Shown: positions 16,708 through 24,612 of the stretch, in pieces
How positions within the stretch are numbered: the stretch's first letter is position 1
Layout of the letters: each line of letters begins with the position of its first letter
Translations under genes and position numbers: made by a program
The notes under the pieces: model-generated
Seen by the model: only the letters and a program-made list of their open reading frames with translations
What the model was told of the DNA's origin: nothing
Databases searched by the model: none
Source: Kineosporiaceae bacterium
GTDB taxonomy: Bacteria; Actinomycetota; Actinomycetes; Actinomycetales; Angustibacteraceae
Direction of reading: 5' to 3'
NCBI GenBank assembly: GCA_027345905.1
Contig: DAIETC010000208.1
Coordinates: forward strand, 1-25,451
DNA: 25,451 nt

Positions 16708-18141
16708 TCATCCTGCCCCGCCGTGTCCGAGCACCTCCAGGTGGGTCTGGATCTCCTGCGCCGCCTTCGTCGCGGAGGCGATGCACGCGGGGACGCCGAC
16801 CCCGTCGTAAGCCGCACCGGCCAGCACCAGCCCGGGCGCGCCCTGCAGCGCCGCACGGGCGGCGTTGACCCGGCGCACGTGCCCCACCTGGTACTGCGGC
16901 AGCCCCCCGCCCCACCGGGTCACCCGCACGGCCCGCACGGGCAACGGCGCTGCGAGCAGGTCGGCGAGGTCGGCAACCGCCCGAGCCGCGAGGTCGTGGT
17001 CGTCGAGCTGCAGGTCGCCTTGCTCGCCGTACCGGCCTACCGAGGTCCGCGCCACCACCTGCTCGGGGTCGGACTCGTCCAGCCAGGCCCATTTCGCTGA
17101 CGAGTGCGTGGCCGCCTTGACGAACCGGCCCTCGACCGGCGGCACCAGCAGGCCGCTCCCCGGCAGGGCGCCGGCGCTCGCCCGCGGCAGCACCAGGGTG
17201 ACGATCGCCATCCCCGCGTACTCGACGCCAGCTAGAAGCGTTGCAGCGTAAGGTAGTTCGTCCCGCAACAGTCTGGACGTCGGGGCCGCCGGGCTTGCGA
17301 GCACAACGGCCTGCACGTCGATGGCCTGCTCACTCGTGGTCGGGCCGAACACCAGCCGCCAGCCGTCCGGCGTCCGGCGTAGGCTGCGCACCAGCGCGTC
17401 CGTGAGCAGCTCGACGCCTCGCTCGCGCAAGCGGTCAGCGACGGCCAGCGGCAGCCGCCCGACGCCGCCTCGAATCCCGACGAACGCCGGGGCGTGGGTG
17501 GCCAGGCCTGCGCGGGCCGCAGCTGCCGCCGCGACGACGACCGAACCGCCCTCGACGGCGGCCGCCCACAGCGCCGGGACGGTCGCCTGCAGCGACAGCT
17601 CGTCGGCGCGCCCGGCGTACACCCCGCCCAGCAAGGGCTCGACCAGCCGGTCGACGACGCCCGCGCCCACCCGTTCGCGCAGGAACGACGAGACGTCCAC
17701 GTCGTCCCGCAGCGCCGGCCAGCGGCCGTCGGGCTCAGCGCTCACCGGTGCCACCTCGGCATCGGTGAGCAGGCCGCCCAGGCCCGCAGCAGAGGAGGGC
17801 ACGCCCATCAGCGTCCCGGCGGGCAACGGGCGCAGCATCCCCCGCGACCACAGGCCCGCGCCGACGGCGCGCGGGTGCACCAGGTCGTCCCCCAACCCCA
17901 CCTGCTGGGCCAGTCGCACCGCCTCGGGCCGTCGGGCGAGCAGGGACTCGGCGCCCAGGTCGACGCCCACGCCATCGACGTCGCCGAGCGCCAGCTTGCC
18001 GCCCACCTGCCCAGAACCTTCGAGCAGGACGACCCGCGCCGCGCCGGGGGCGTTCGTCAGGTTCCAGGCAGCGGCCAGACCCGTGATTCCGCCACCCACC
18101 ACGGCAACCACCGGGCGGGACCCATGATCTGGTTCGCGCAC
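16708..18141 (-). CDS. hemG: Coproporphyrinogen/protoporphyrinogen oxidase (HemG, also called HemY or CgoX)
   Basis: 477 residues, FAD-dependent. The N-terminal dinucleotide fold reads VVAVVGGGITGLAAAWNL, followed by LLEGSGQVGGKL and DLGAESLLARRPEA; the end RVNAARAALQGAPGLVLAGAAYDGVGVPACIASATKAA is the usual C-terminal FAD-contact region. Because it lies beside hemQ in an actinomycete, coproporphyrinogen III oxidation to coproporphyrin III (CgoX role) is the likely reaction. I chose GTG 18141, close before the conserved fold; an in-frame GTG at 18210 would add 23 unconserved residues and reach towards the divergent lipoprotein gene. No clear ribosome site is seen for either. The start is the uncertain part, not the function. 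Confidence 0.93.
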   Translation of the reverse strand: MREPDHGSRPVVAVVGGGITGLAAAWNLTNAPGAARVVLLEGSGQVGGKLALGDVDGVGVDLGAESLLARRPEAVRLAQQVGLGDDLVHPRAVGAGLWSRGMLRPLPAGTLMGVPSSAAGLGGLLTDAEVAPVSAEPDGRWPALRDDVDVSSFLRERVGAGVVDRLVEPLLGGVYAGRADELSLQATVPALWAAAVEGGSVVVAAAAAARAGLATHAPAFVGIRGGVGRLPLAVADRLRERGVELLTDALVRSLRRTPDGWRLVFGPTTSEQAIDVQAVVLASPAAPTSRLLRDELPYAATLLAGVEYAGMAIVTLVLPRASAGALPGSGLLVPPVEGRFVKAATHSSAKWAWLDESDPEQVVARTSVGRYGEQGDLQLDDHDLAARAVADLADLLAAPLPVRAVRVTRWGGGLPQYQVGHVRRVNAARAALQGAPGLVLAGAAYDGVGVPACIASATKAAQEIQTHLEVLGHGGAG

Positions 18142-18257
18142 ATGCCCCAGGTTTGCAGACCGTGACCAGTTCGAGACCGGCTGGGGTGGAACCGGCCGCT
18201 CGCTGGCCACGTCGCAGCTGCAGAAGGGTCACGTCGGCCGAGCCCAGGGAGCGGGAT

Positions 18258-19205
18258 ATGAACAGGTCACGAACGAGCGCCGTGGGTGTCGCTGCCCTCA
18301 CAGCCTTGGTGCTGAGCGGGTGCAGTGCTGGCGGGTCCACGGGCGCGGCGGGCGCCTCGGGCGGCGCGATGTCGCAGTTGGGGTCGGGCGCGGTCGAGGG
18401 CGCGCCCATGGAGCCCAAGGGGCCGGCGACAGCGCCACCCAAGGCCGGCGCAGGGGCGGCGTTCGACCCCGCTGCTCTCGGCGGACGCCGTCAGGTGCGC
18501 TCGGCCGACCTGAGCGTGCAGGTCTCGGACGTCGCCGGATCGGCCGCCAGGGTCCGCTCGTTGGCCACCGGCGCGCAGGGCTACGTGGCGCAGGAGCAGA
18601 CCGGCACCGTGCCGCCGCAGCCGGTGCCGCTCGAGGGTCCCACGCCGGGCCGGCCCAGCACCCTGCCGCAGGCGCAGTCCACGCTGACCTTGCGGGTGCC
18701 CGAGGTCGCCCTGGACCGGGTCATGGACCAGGTGGCCGCACTCGGGACCGTGGTCTCCCGCGGCCAGTCCACCAAGGACGTGACGAGCCAGTACGTCGAC
18801 ACCGCCAGCCGCTTGAAGTCCCAGCGCGCCAGCGTCGACCGGGTGCGCACCCTGCTGGGCAAGGCGACCAACCTGGGCCAGGTGGTGCAGATCGAGTCCG
18901 AGCTCTCGCGACGCCAGGCCGACCTGGAGTCGCTGGAGGCCCAGCTGGCGGCCCTGAACGACCAGACGACGCTCGCCACGTTGAACGTCAACCTGGCACC
19001 GCGGCCGACCACACCCGTCACCGCTCCCCCACAGGGCGCGTTCCTGACCGGCCTGCTGGGGGGCTGGAAGGCCCTGGTGGCCAGCGTCGGCGTCGCGCTC
19101 ACCATCGTCGGCGCGGTCCTGCCGTTCGCCGTGCTGGCCGCGGTCGTGCTCTGGCCGGTGCTGCTCGTGCTGCGCCGGCGGCGGACGCGTCCGGCCGCGA
19201 CCTGA
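18258..19205 (+). CDS. DUF4349 lipoprotein with C-terminal membrane segment
   Basis: 315 residues. A type II signal sequence ends in lipobox LSGC (lipidated Cys22), followed by a Gly/Ala/Pro-rich linker to about residue 75. The DUF4349 core follows (RRQVRSADLSVQV, TLTLRVPEVALDRVMDQVAALGTV, SRGQSTKDVTSQYVDTASRLKSQRASVDRV), including a likely coiled coil (about 205-255: LGQVVQIESELSRRQADLESLEAQLAALND). A hydrophobic segment near residues 278-305 ends in a basic tail RRRRTRP. The domain would thus sit outside the membrane, anchored at both ends. Function is unknown. ATG 18258 has GGGAG seven bases upstream. It is set on the opposite strand between hemE and hemG, with stops of this gene and hemE 31 bases apart. 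Confidence 0.88.
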   Translation: MNRSRTSAVGVAALTALVLSGCSAGGSTGAAGASGGAMSQLGSGAVEGAPMEPKGPATAPPKAGAGAAFDPAALGGRRQVRSADLSVQVSDVAGSAARVRSLATGAQGYVAQEQTGTVPPQPVPLEGPTPGRPSTLPQAQSTLTLRVPEVALDRVMDQVAALGTVVSRGQSTKDVTSQYVDTASRLKSQRASVDRVRTLLGKATNLGQVVQIESELSRRQADLESLEAQLAALNDQTTLATLNVNLAPRPTTPVTAPPQGAFLTGLLGGWKALVASVGVALTIVGAVLPFAVLAAVVLWPVLLVLRRRRTRPAAT

Positions 19206-19236
19206 GGCCCGGACGTATGACCTGCGAAGCGGCGGA

Positions 19237-20286
19237 TCAGTGTGGGATCGAGTGCACGAGCTCGACGACGCGCTGCAGCCGGGCCGGGTCGGCGTTCGGG
19301 GGGACGCCGTGGCCAAGGTTGAACACGTGCCCTGGCGCCGCCCGGCCGGCCTCGACCGTGGCGCGCACCCGGGTGTCGAGCACCTGCGGTGGCGCGAACA
19401 GCAGGGCCGGGTCGAGGTTGCCCTGGACGGCGCGCTGCGGCCCGATCCGGCGCGTCGCCTCGTCCAGCGGTACCCGGAAGTCAACGCCGACCACCTCGGC
19501 GCCGACCTCACCCATGGCGCCCAGCAGCTCACCGGTGCCCACACCGAAGTGGATCCGCGGCACTGCGAGGTCGGCGACCGCCGCCAGCGCAGTGGCCGAG
19601 TGCGGCGCCACCAGCGCTTGGTAGTCCGGCAGCGGCAGCGTCCCGACCCAGGAGTCGAACAGCTGGACAGCACTCGCCCCGGCCTGCACCTGGATGCGCA
19701 AGAACGCGCCCGCCAGCCGGCCCAGGCGATCGAGCAGGGCATGCCACAGGGGCGGATCGCCGTACATCAACGCCTTCGTGCGTTCGTGGTTCTTCGAGGG
19801 GCCACCCTCGATCAGGTAGGACGCGAGGGTGTACGGCGCGCCCGAGAACCCGATCAGCGGCGTCGGGCCGAGCTCGGCCACCAGCTGGCGCACTGCCTGT
19901 TCCACGTACGGCACGTCGCCGGGGGTGAGGTCGGGCAGCCGGTCGAGGTCGGCGCGACTGGCAAATGGCTGCGCCACAACGGGTCCTACGCCCGGAACGA
20001 TGTCCAGGTCGACGCCGACCGCCTTGAGCGGAACGACGATGTCGCTGTACAGGATCGCCGCGTCCACGCCGTACCGACGCACCGGCTGCAAGGTGATCTC
20101 GGTGACCAGGTCGGGACGCTGGCAGGAGTCCAGCATCGAGATGCCCTCGCGTACCGCGCGGTACTCCGGCAGCGAGCGCCCGGCCTGGCGCATGAACCAC
20201 ACGGGCGTGTGCGCAACCGGTTCGCGCCGGCACGCGGCGAGGAACGCGGACCCCTCGACCGGCCGGGGTGCGGCGGTCGGGGTCAC
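19237..20286 (-). CDS. hemE: Uroporphyrinogen decarboxylase HemE
   Basis: 349 residues, normal length. It removes four carboxyl groups from uroporphyrinogen III to give coproporphyrinogen III, the substrate of the HemG/CgoX enzyme encoded nearby. Signature sequences: PVWFMRQAGRSLPEYR (28-43), AAILYSDIVVPLKAVGVDL with the catalytic Asp, GFSGAPYTLASYLIEGG, QLFDSWVGTL, and HVFNLGHGVPPNADP near the C-terminus. The GTG at 20286 lacks a Shine-Dalgarno sequence; CACCAT lies six bases upstream on the minus strand, so a leaderless transcript is likely. A palindrome overlaps this promoter. hemE is separated from hemG and hemQ by the opposed DUF4349 gene, so they cannot form one simple operon. Confidence 0.97.
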   Translation of the reverse strand: MTPTAAPRPVEGSAFLAACRREPVAHTPVWFMRQAGRSLPEYRAVREGISMLDSCQRPDLVTEITLQPVRRYGVDAAILYSDIVVPLKAVGVDLDIVPGVGPVVAQPFASRADLDRLPDLTPGDVPYVEQAVRQLVAELGPTPLIGFSGAPYTLASYLIEGGPSKNHERTKALMYGDPPLWHALLDRLGRLAGAFLRIQVQAGASAVQLFDSWVGTLPLPDYQALVAPHSATALAAVADLAVPRIHFGVGTGELLGAMGEVGAEVVGVDFRVPLDEATRRIGPQRAVQGNLDPALLFAPPQVLDTRVRATVEAGRAAPGHVFNLGHGVPPNADPARLQRVVELVHSIPH

Positions 20287-20290
20287 CGGG

Positions 20291-20319
20291 CCATGGTGTC
20301 ACGGCCCGTGATGCCATGG
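20291..20319. promoter_or_regulatory. Operator-like palindrome over the hemE promoter
   Basis: CCATGGTGTCACGG (20291-20304) is matched inversely by 20306-20319 (ending TGATGCCATGG) with two mismatches around one central base. It starts four bases upstream of the hemE GTG and covers the candidate -10 hexamer CACCAT (minus strand, 20298-20293). A protein bound here would block initiation. The regulator is unknown. Confidence 0.5.
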
Positions 20320-20352
20320 ATTCCGCTACACCGGGATTGCACGATCACCGGC

Positions 20353-21141
20353 TCAGGCGAGCTCGAGGGTGGCCCGCCGACGGCTCTCGATCTCCAAGAA
20401 GCGCAGCAGCACCAGACCGATGACGAGGTAGATGGCGCCCACTCCCGCCTCCGCGCCCACCGTGCGCGCCACGGCGCTGAACGGGGCGCCGGCCGCGAGC
20501 TCACGGGCGGCGGCAATCCCGTGGGTGAGGGGCAGCCAGCCGGCGACGGCCGCCATCCACCCTGGCAGCGCGCTGAGCGGGACGTTCACCCCGCAGAAGA
20601 TCAACAGCATCCCGAACACCAGGTTGGACAGCGTCGCCGTCTCGCGCACGCGCAGCGCCAGCGCCGCGGTGACCAGTCCGAGCCCGGTGCAGGCGAACGC
20701 CGAGACCGCCACGACGAAGGCCAGCAGCGGCAACGATGCGAGCGGCAGCTTCACCCCCAGGACGACGGCGCCGACCACGAGTGCGAACAACGAGACCACG
20801 AACCCGTTGACGATCACCGGAAGCGCCCGCCCCAAGAACAGCGGCGTCCGACGGGCTGGGCTGACCAGCAGCAGGCCCAGGGTGTGCGAGTACCGCTCGC
20901 CATCGATGGTGTTGCCCATGGCGAACAGGCAGGGGATCGAGGCGTACTGCACGGCGTTGCCGATCAGGAAGAACGAGTCGCTGCCCACCCCGGCTGAGCG
21001 GCCGACGTACGCGAAGAACAGGATCTGGAAGATCGGCCCCAGCACGAAGGTAGGCACGAGCACCCAGGGGCTGAGCCAGCTGAACAGGGCGCGGTAGCTC
21101 GTCAGGCCGCCGAGGAAGAAGATCCGAACCGAGCTCGTCAT
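20353..21141 (-). CDS. ABC-2 type transporter permease (second permease of the operon)
   Basis: 262 residues with about six hydrophobic segments of the ABC-2 (DrrB/NodJ-like) type: LVPTFVLGPIFQILFFAYVG, NTIDGERYSHTLGLLLVSPARRTPLFLGRALPVIVNG (the cytoplasmic amphipathic stretch typical for the family), then LVFGMLLIFCGVNVPLSALPGWMAAVAGWLPLTHGI. Its ATG overlaps the stop of the upstream permease by ATGA, so the two should be made in equal amounts and probably form a heterodimer. Export is expected; the substrate is unknown. Its stop is 66 bases ahead of hemE, which has its own promoter. Confidence 0.9.
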   Translation of the reverse strand: MTSSVRIFFLGGLTSYRALFSWLSPWVLVPTFVLGPIFQILFFAYVGRSAGVGSDSFFLIGNAVQYASIPCLFAMGNTIDGERYSHTLGLLLVSPARRTPLFLGRALPVIVNGFVVSLFALVVGAVVLGVKLPLASLPLLAFVVAVSAFACTGLGLVTAALALRVRETATLSNLVFGMLLIFCGVNVPLSALPGWMAAVAGWLPLTHGIAAARELAAGAPFSAVARTVGAEAGVGAIYLVIGLVLLRFLEIESRRRATLELA

Positions 21142-21908
21142 GTCAGGGCCAGGGTCGCGTGGGTGCGCGCCGAGTCGACCATGCGCCGGGCGAGCAGGGT
21201 GCCGAGCAGGGCGTACCCGGCCGCGACGCCCAGGCACATGGCGATGCCGGGCCAGGGCTGGCCGCCCAGCGCGGCCGCCTTGATCGCGGAGACGCCCCAG
21301 GTGACGGGGACCAGCCACGACACCGGGCGCACCCAGTCCGGGAGGATGGACAACGGGACGAGAAACCCGCAGGTCAGCCAGATCGGCAGCTCCAGTGCGG
21401 ACCCCAGCGCCCAGGCCGACCGATAGCGGACGGCGCTCACGGCGAGCACGAACCCCATCACCGCCACCCCCAGCGCGGTCACCACGCAGGCCAACGCGAA
21501 CGTCAGGGGGTGCACGAACGAGACCTCGATGCCGAAGACGAGCCGTCCCCACACCAGCGTGGCAACCAGGCTGTACAAGCCGATCGTCGCCATCGACAGC
21601 GTGATCGGTACGACGATCAAGGCGAATGGGCGCGGTGCCCCGACGAGCAGCTCGAGGGTCCCCTGGCGGCGCTCGTTCTGCAGGGACGTCGACGCCGTGG
21701 TGGCGACCGCCGACCACACCCCCATGACGCTGGCCCCCACCGCGGCGGCCACCAGCGCGGTGGAGCTTGCACTCTGCCGGTAGATCAGGAACACCGAGGT
21801 CGCAAAGAACAAGGGGTACACGATGGCGAGCGCACCGTCGAAAGCTGAGCGGCTGCGCATCTTCAGCTGCAGCCACCAGCCCAGGCCCAGCAGGCGCAGC
21901 ACACTCAT
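21138..21908 (-). CDS. ABC-2 type transporter permease (first permease of the operon)
   Basis: 256 residues, about six membrane segments, ABC-2 family. Recognisable is TSLQNERRQGTLELLVGAPRPFALIVVPI, the same charged loop as in its partner, and LPIWLTCGFLVPLSILPDWVRPVSWLVPVTWGV near the C-terminus. It starts at ATG 21908 in a four-base ATGA overlap with the ATPase stop and ends in another ATGA overlap with the second permease. The coupling implies a complex of one ATPase dimer with two unlike permeases. Confidence 0.9.
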   Translation of the reverse strand: MSVLRLLGLGWWLQLKMRSRSAFDGALAIVYPLFFATSVFLIYRQSASSTALVAAAVGASVMGVWSAVATTASTSLQNERRQGTLELLVGAPRPFALIVVPITLSMATIGLYSLVATLVWGRLVFGIEVSFVHPLTFALACVVTALGVAVMGFVLAVSAVRYRSAWALGSALELPIWLTCGFLVPLSILPDWVRPVSWLVPVTWGVSAIKAAALGGQPWPGIAMCLGVAAGYALLGTLLARRMVDSARTHATLALT

Positions 21909-22873
21909 GGGCGGTTCACCAGCTCGACGTAGGCGTCCTCGAGCGTCGGCTCGCGGGTTGCGACCCGGCCAAGGCGCTGGCCGGCAAGGGCGGCGAGCAC
22001 GGACGACGTGACCTCGGCTCCGGCGTCCGAGCGAACGACCACCAGCTGGGCCTGCCCGCGCTCCTCCACGCTCACGGACGTCACACCCGCCAGCGCACGG
22101 ACGTCGTCGAGCACCGACTGCGCGTCGCCGAACACCTCGACCTCGACGACCCGGCCCTCGACCACGCCACGCTTGAGCTCCTGCGGGGTGCCCTGCGCGA
22201 CGATCTCGCCCGCCGCGATCACCGCGATCCGGTCGCAGAGCTCGTCGGCCTCGAACATGTAGTGGGTGGTCAGCAGCACGGTGGTGCCGAGCTCGACCAG
22301 CCTGGCCACCGTCGTCCGCAGCTCGCGGGCCCCGACCGGGTCGATGCCGATGCTCGGCTCGTCCAGGAAGAGCACCTCCGGGCGGTGCAGCAGGCCCCGA
22401 GCGATGTGCAGGCGTTGCCGCATGCCCCGCGAGTAGCCCTCGACTCGTTCGCGTTCTCGGCCCTGCAGTCCGACCAGCTCGACCAGTTCGCCGATGCGCT
22501 GTCGCTGCTCGCGGGCGGGGACGGCGTACAGCTCGGCGAAGTAGCGCAGGTTGTCCAGCCCCGAGAGCCGCTCGTACAGCCCGCGGTCGCCACCGAAGAC
22601 GTAACCCACGTGCCGGCGTACCTCGCGCGCTTCGCGGACCACGTCGTGACCGAGCACGCGCGCGGAGCCACCGCTGGGCAGCAGCAGGGTGATGAGCATC
22701 TTGATCGTCGTGGTCTTGCCGGCGCCGTTCGGGCCGAGCAGCCCGAACAGCTCGCCGCGCTCGACCTCGAAGCTGAGCCCGCGGACCGCCTCGACCTCAC
22801 GTGCCGCGCGGCGGCGGATGCCGGTCCGGGCCCGGTATCGACGCTGGATGTTCTCGACCTCCATGACCGGCAC
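21905..22873 (-). CDS. ABC-2 type transporter ATP-binding protein
   Basis: 322 residues: one nucleotide-binding domain plus a C-terminal extension (about 235-322) typical of DrrA/NatA-like exporters. Walker A is GPNGAGKT (47-54), the signature is YSRGMRQR (147-154, with SRG in place of the usual SGG), Walker B is VLFLDEP (167-173) and the H-loop is TTHYMFEADEL (His204). The Q-loop region reads GYVFGGDRGLYERL, with no Gln at the usual place. GTG 22873 is chosen over ATG 22864 because GGGGGAG lies about four bases upstream of it. First gene of the three-gene coupled operon; substrate unknown. Confidence 0.92.
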   Translation of the reverse strand: MPVMEVENIQRRYRARTGIRRRAAREVEAVRGLSFEVERGELFGLLGPNGAGKTTTIKMLITLLLPSGGSARVLGHDVVREAREVRRHVGYVFGGDRGLYERLSGLDNLRYFAELYAVPAREQRQRIGELVELVGLQGRERERVEGYSRGMRQRLHIARGLLHRPEVLFLDEPSIGIDPVGARELRTTVARLVELGTTVLLTTHYMFEADELCDRIAVIAAGEIVAQGTPQELKRGVVEGRVVEVEVFGDAQSVLDDVRALAGVTSVSVEERGQAQLVVVRSDAGAEVTSSVLAALAGQRLGRVATREPTLEDAYVELVNRP

Positions 22874-22899
22874 TGGTCTCCCCCGTTTCGTCGACCGCG

Positions 22900-22905
22900 A
22901 CCCTA
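22900..22905 (-). promoter_or_regulatory. Candidate -10 element of the ABC exporter operon
   Basis: TAGGGT on the minus strand would start transcription near 22893, leaving a leader of about 20 bases with the GGGGGAG ribosome site before GTG 22873. I could not identify a good -35 box. Confidence 0.35.
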
Positions 22906-22958
22906 GCGGGGCAACGAGCGGCCGGGCGAGCACATTTGCGTCGCGCACTGTGAGCGGC

Positions 22959-23786
22959 TCAACCGAGACTGACCAGAAGGACGCCACCGACCGCGGCGAC
23001 GACCCCGGCCTGTTGCAGGTGTCGCAGGCGCTCGCCGAGCACGAAACGGGCCAGTAGCACGGTCATGACCGGATAGAGCGAACCCAGCGCCCCGGTGACA
23101 CTGAGCAGGCCGTGTCGGGTCGCCACGCCATAGAGCAAGTTGGCCGACACGTCGCCAACACCGGCCAGTGCGAGCAGGCGCAGGTCGCGCACGACCAGGC
23201 CGCCGAGCGTGCGCAGGCTGAGCGCGGCAACGACGAACAGGCTCACGCTCGTCGCGCGCATGCCCAGCAGCGTCATGACCACGCTGAACCGGGCCCCCCG
23301 CTCGATGAACGTCAGGGCCAGTCCGAAACAGACTGCCGCGCACAGGGCCAGCACGATGGGCCGAGGCGAGCCGCCACCGCGTAGCTCTGGGCCGCTGGCG
23401 GCGACGGCACCGGCGATCGCGAGCACGATCCCCGCCGTGGCGAGCACCGAGAGGCGCTCACCCCAGGCCACCCCGACCAGCACGGGCAGCACGGCGGCCA
23501 GGGCCGAGATGGAGGCCACCACCCCCATCGTGCCCGAGCCCAACGCGGCGTAGAAGCAGACCAGTCCGGCCGCGCCGACCAGCCCCGCGGCCATCGCCCA
23601 CGCCAGCCAGCCGGAAGGGGCGTCCCACGCGCGGGTCAACACCGCCACGGCACTGACGGCCAGGAGCCCGAGCAGCTGTGAGGCACCCACCACGGCGTAC
23701 GCCGGACGGCGGCGCGCGAGCAGGCCACCGGCGAAGTCCGCGCTGCCCCAGACCGCACTGGACAGGACAGCGAGCAGGACGGCCAC
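22959..23786 (-). CDS. EamA/DMT-superfamily transporter
   Basis: 275 residues, almost entirely hydrophobic, with about ten membrane segments in two related halves, as in EamA-type drug/metabolite transporters. Typical pieces are LSSAVWGSADFAGGLLARR at the start, ALGSGTMGVVASISALAAVLPVLVGVAWGERLS ending the first half, and TGALGSLYPVMTVLLARFVLGERL ending the second (the conserved GER-type turns). The substrate cannot be inferred. GTG 23786 has TACCCT six bases upstream and no Shine-Dalgarno sequence. It is 85 bases upstream of the ABC operon in the same direction and divergent from the DUF3000 gene. Confidence 0.9.
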   Translation of the reverse strand: MAVLLAVLSSAVWGSADFAGGLLARRRPAYAVVGASQLLGLLAVSAVAVLTRAWDAPSGWLAWAMAAGLVGAAGLVCFYAALGSGTMGVVASISALAAVLPVLVGVAWGERLSVLATAGIVLAIAGAVAASGPELRGGGSPRPIVLALCAAVCFGLALTFIERGARFSVVMTLLGMRATSVSLFVVAALSLRTLGGLVVRDLRLLALAGVGDVSANLLYGVATRHGLLSVTGALGSLYPVMTVLLARFVLGERLRHLQQAGVVAAVGGVLLVSLG

Positions 23787-23880
23787 GGACGAAGGGTAGG
23801 GGCCGGACCTCGCAGCCTTTCGCCCCGCACCGGCGGCGCGCCTGTCCGGGGCCACGACCGTGGCGTCGTACTGTGCGTGC
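23787..23880. promoter_or_regulatory. Divergent leaderless promoters of the EamA and DUF3000 genes
   Basis: TACCCT on the minus strand (23798-23793) lies six bases before GTG 23786. TACTGT on the plus strand (23869-23874) lies six bases before ATG 23881. Both are full TANNNT matches with identical spacing and neither gene has a Shine-Dalgarno sequence. Confidence 0.55.
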
Positions 23881-24480
23881 ATGTTCACCCGGCCGACTGG
23901 CGAGGAGCCGGCCGAGGCGTTCAGCCGGGCCCTGGACCAGCTGCGCTCGACCAGGGCGCGACGTGAGGTGGTGCTGACGGAGGTCCCTGCCCCACAGCGG
24001 ATCGCCCCGTACGCCGTGGCGCTGACCGCCGACGTCCTGTCCCGCGCTGTGCCGTCCGGCGCGGAGGAACCCGAGGAGCTGGCCAGCGGCCGGTTCGTGC
24101 TGCTGCACGACCCGTCGGCCCCCGAGCCATGGGACAGCACCTTTCGGGCGGTGACCTTCGTGCGCGCGCAGCTGGAGCCGGAGTTCGCCGCGGACCCGCT
24201 GCTGGGAGAGGTCGGGTGGTCGTGGCTGCTCGACGCCCTGGCCACCCGTGGGGCCTCCTACACCCAGGACGGGGGCACGGTCACCCGCGTCGTCTCGCAA
24301 AGCTTCGGGGCCCTAAAGCAGCGTCCCGACACGGTCGAGATCGAGGTGCGCGGCTCGTGGTCGCCGCTGGATGACGACCTCGGCAAGCACTTGGCGGCCT
24401 GGACCGACCTGCTGTGCACCGTCGCCGGGCTGCCTCCACTGCCCGAAGGAGTAGCCGCGCTGCCCGCCCGGCGCCGCTGA
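23881..24480 (+). CDS. DUF3000 family protein
   Basis: 199 residues, soluble, no signal or membrane segment. It matches my memory of the actinobacterial DUF3000 family in length and in the pieces RIAPYAVALTADV, GRFVLLHDPSAPEPWDSTFRAVTFVRAQLEPE, LGEVGWSWLLDAL and TVEIEVRGSWSPLDDDLGKHLAAWTDLLCTVAGLPPLP. Function is unknown. In M. tuberculosis, as I recall, the homologue lies between hemE and an RNase D gene, so the position here is ancestral. ATG 23881 is chosen for its -10 element; an ATG at 23860 in frame would add seven residues. Confidence 0.85.
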   Translation: MFTRPTGEEPAEAFSRALDQLRSTRARREVVLTEVPAPQRIAPYAVALTADVLSRAVPSGAEEPEELASGRFVLLHDPSAPEPWDSTFRAVTFVRAQLEPEFAADPLLGEVGWSWLLDALATRGASYTQDGGTVTRVVSQSFGALKQRPDTVEIEVRGSWSPLDDDLGKHLAAWTDLLCTVAGLPPLPEGVAALPARRR

Positions 24481-24612
24481 GCTTGAGACCCGCTGAGCCG
24501 CGGACCCGCTAGGGGTCAAGGTCGGCGGTGCGCCTGCCGATGGGTGCTGAGACGGGCAAGCCCGACGCGGCAGCCAGCCGCGGCGCCGTCGCAATCACGG
24601 CAGGAGACGACG

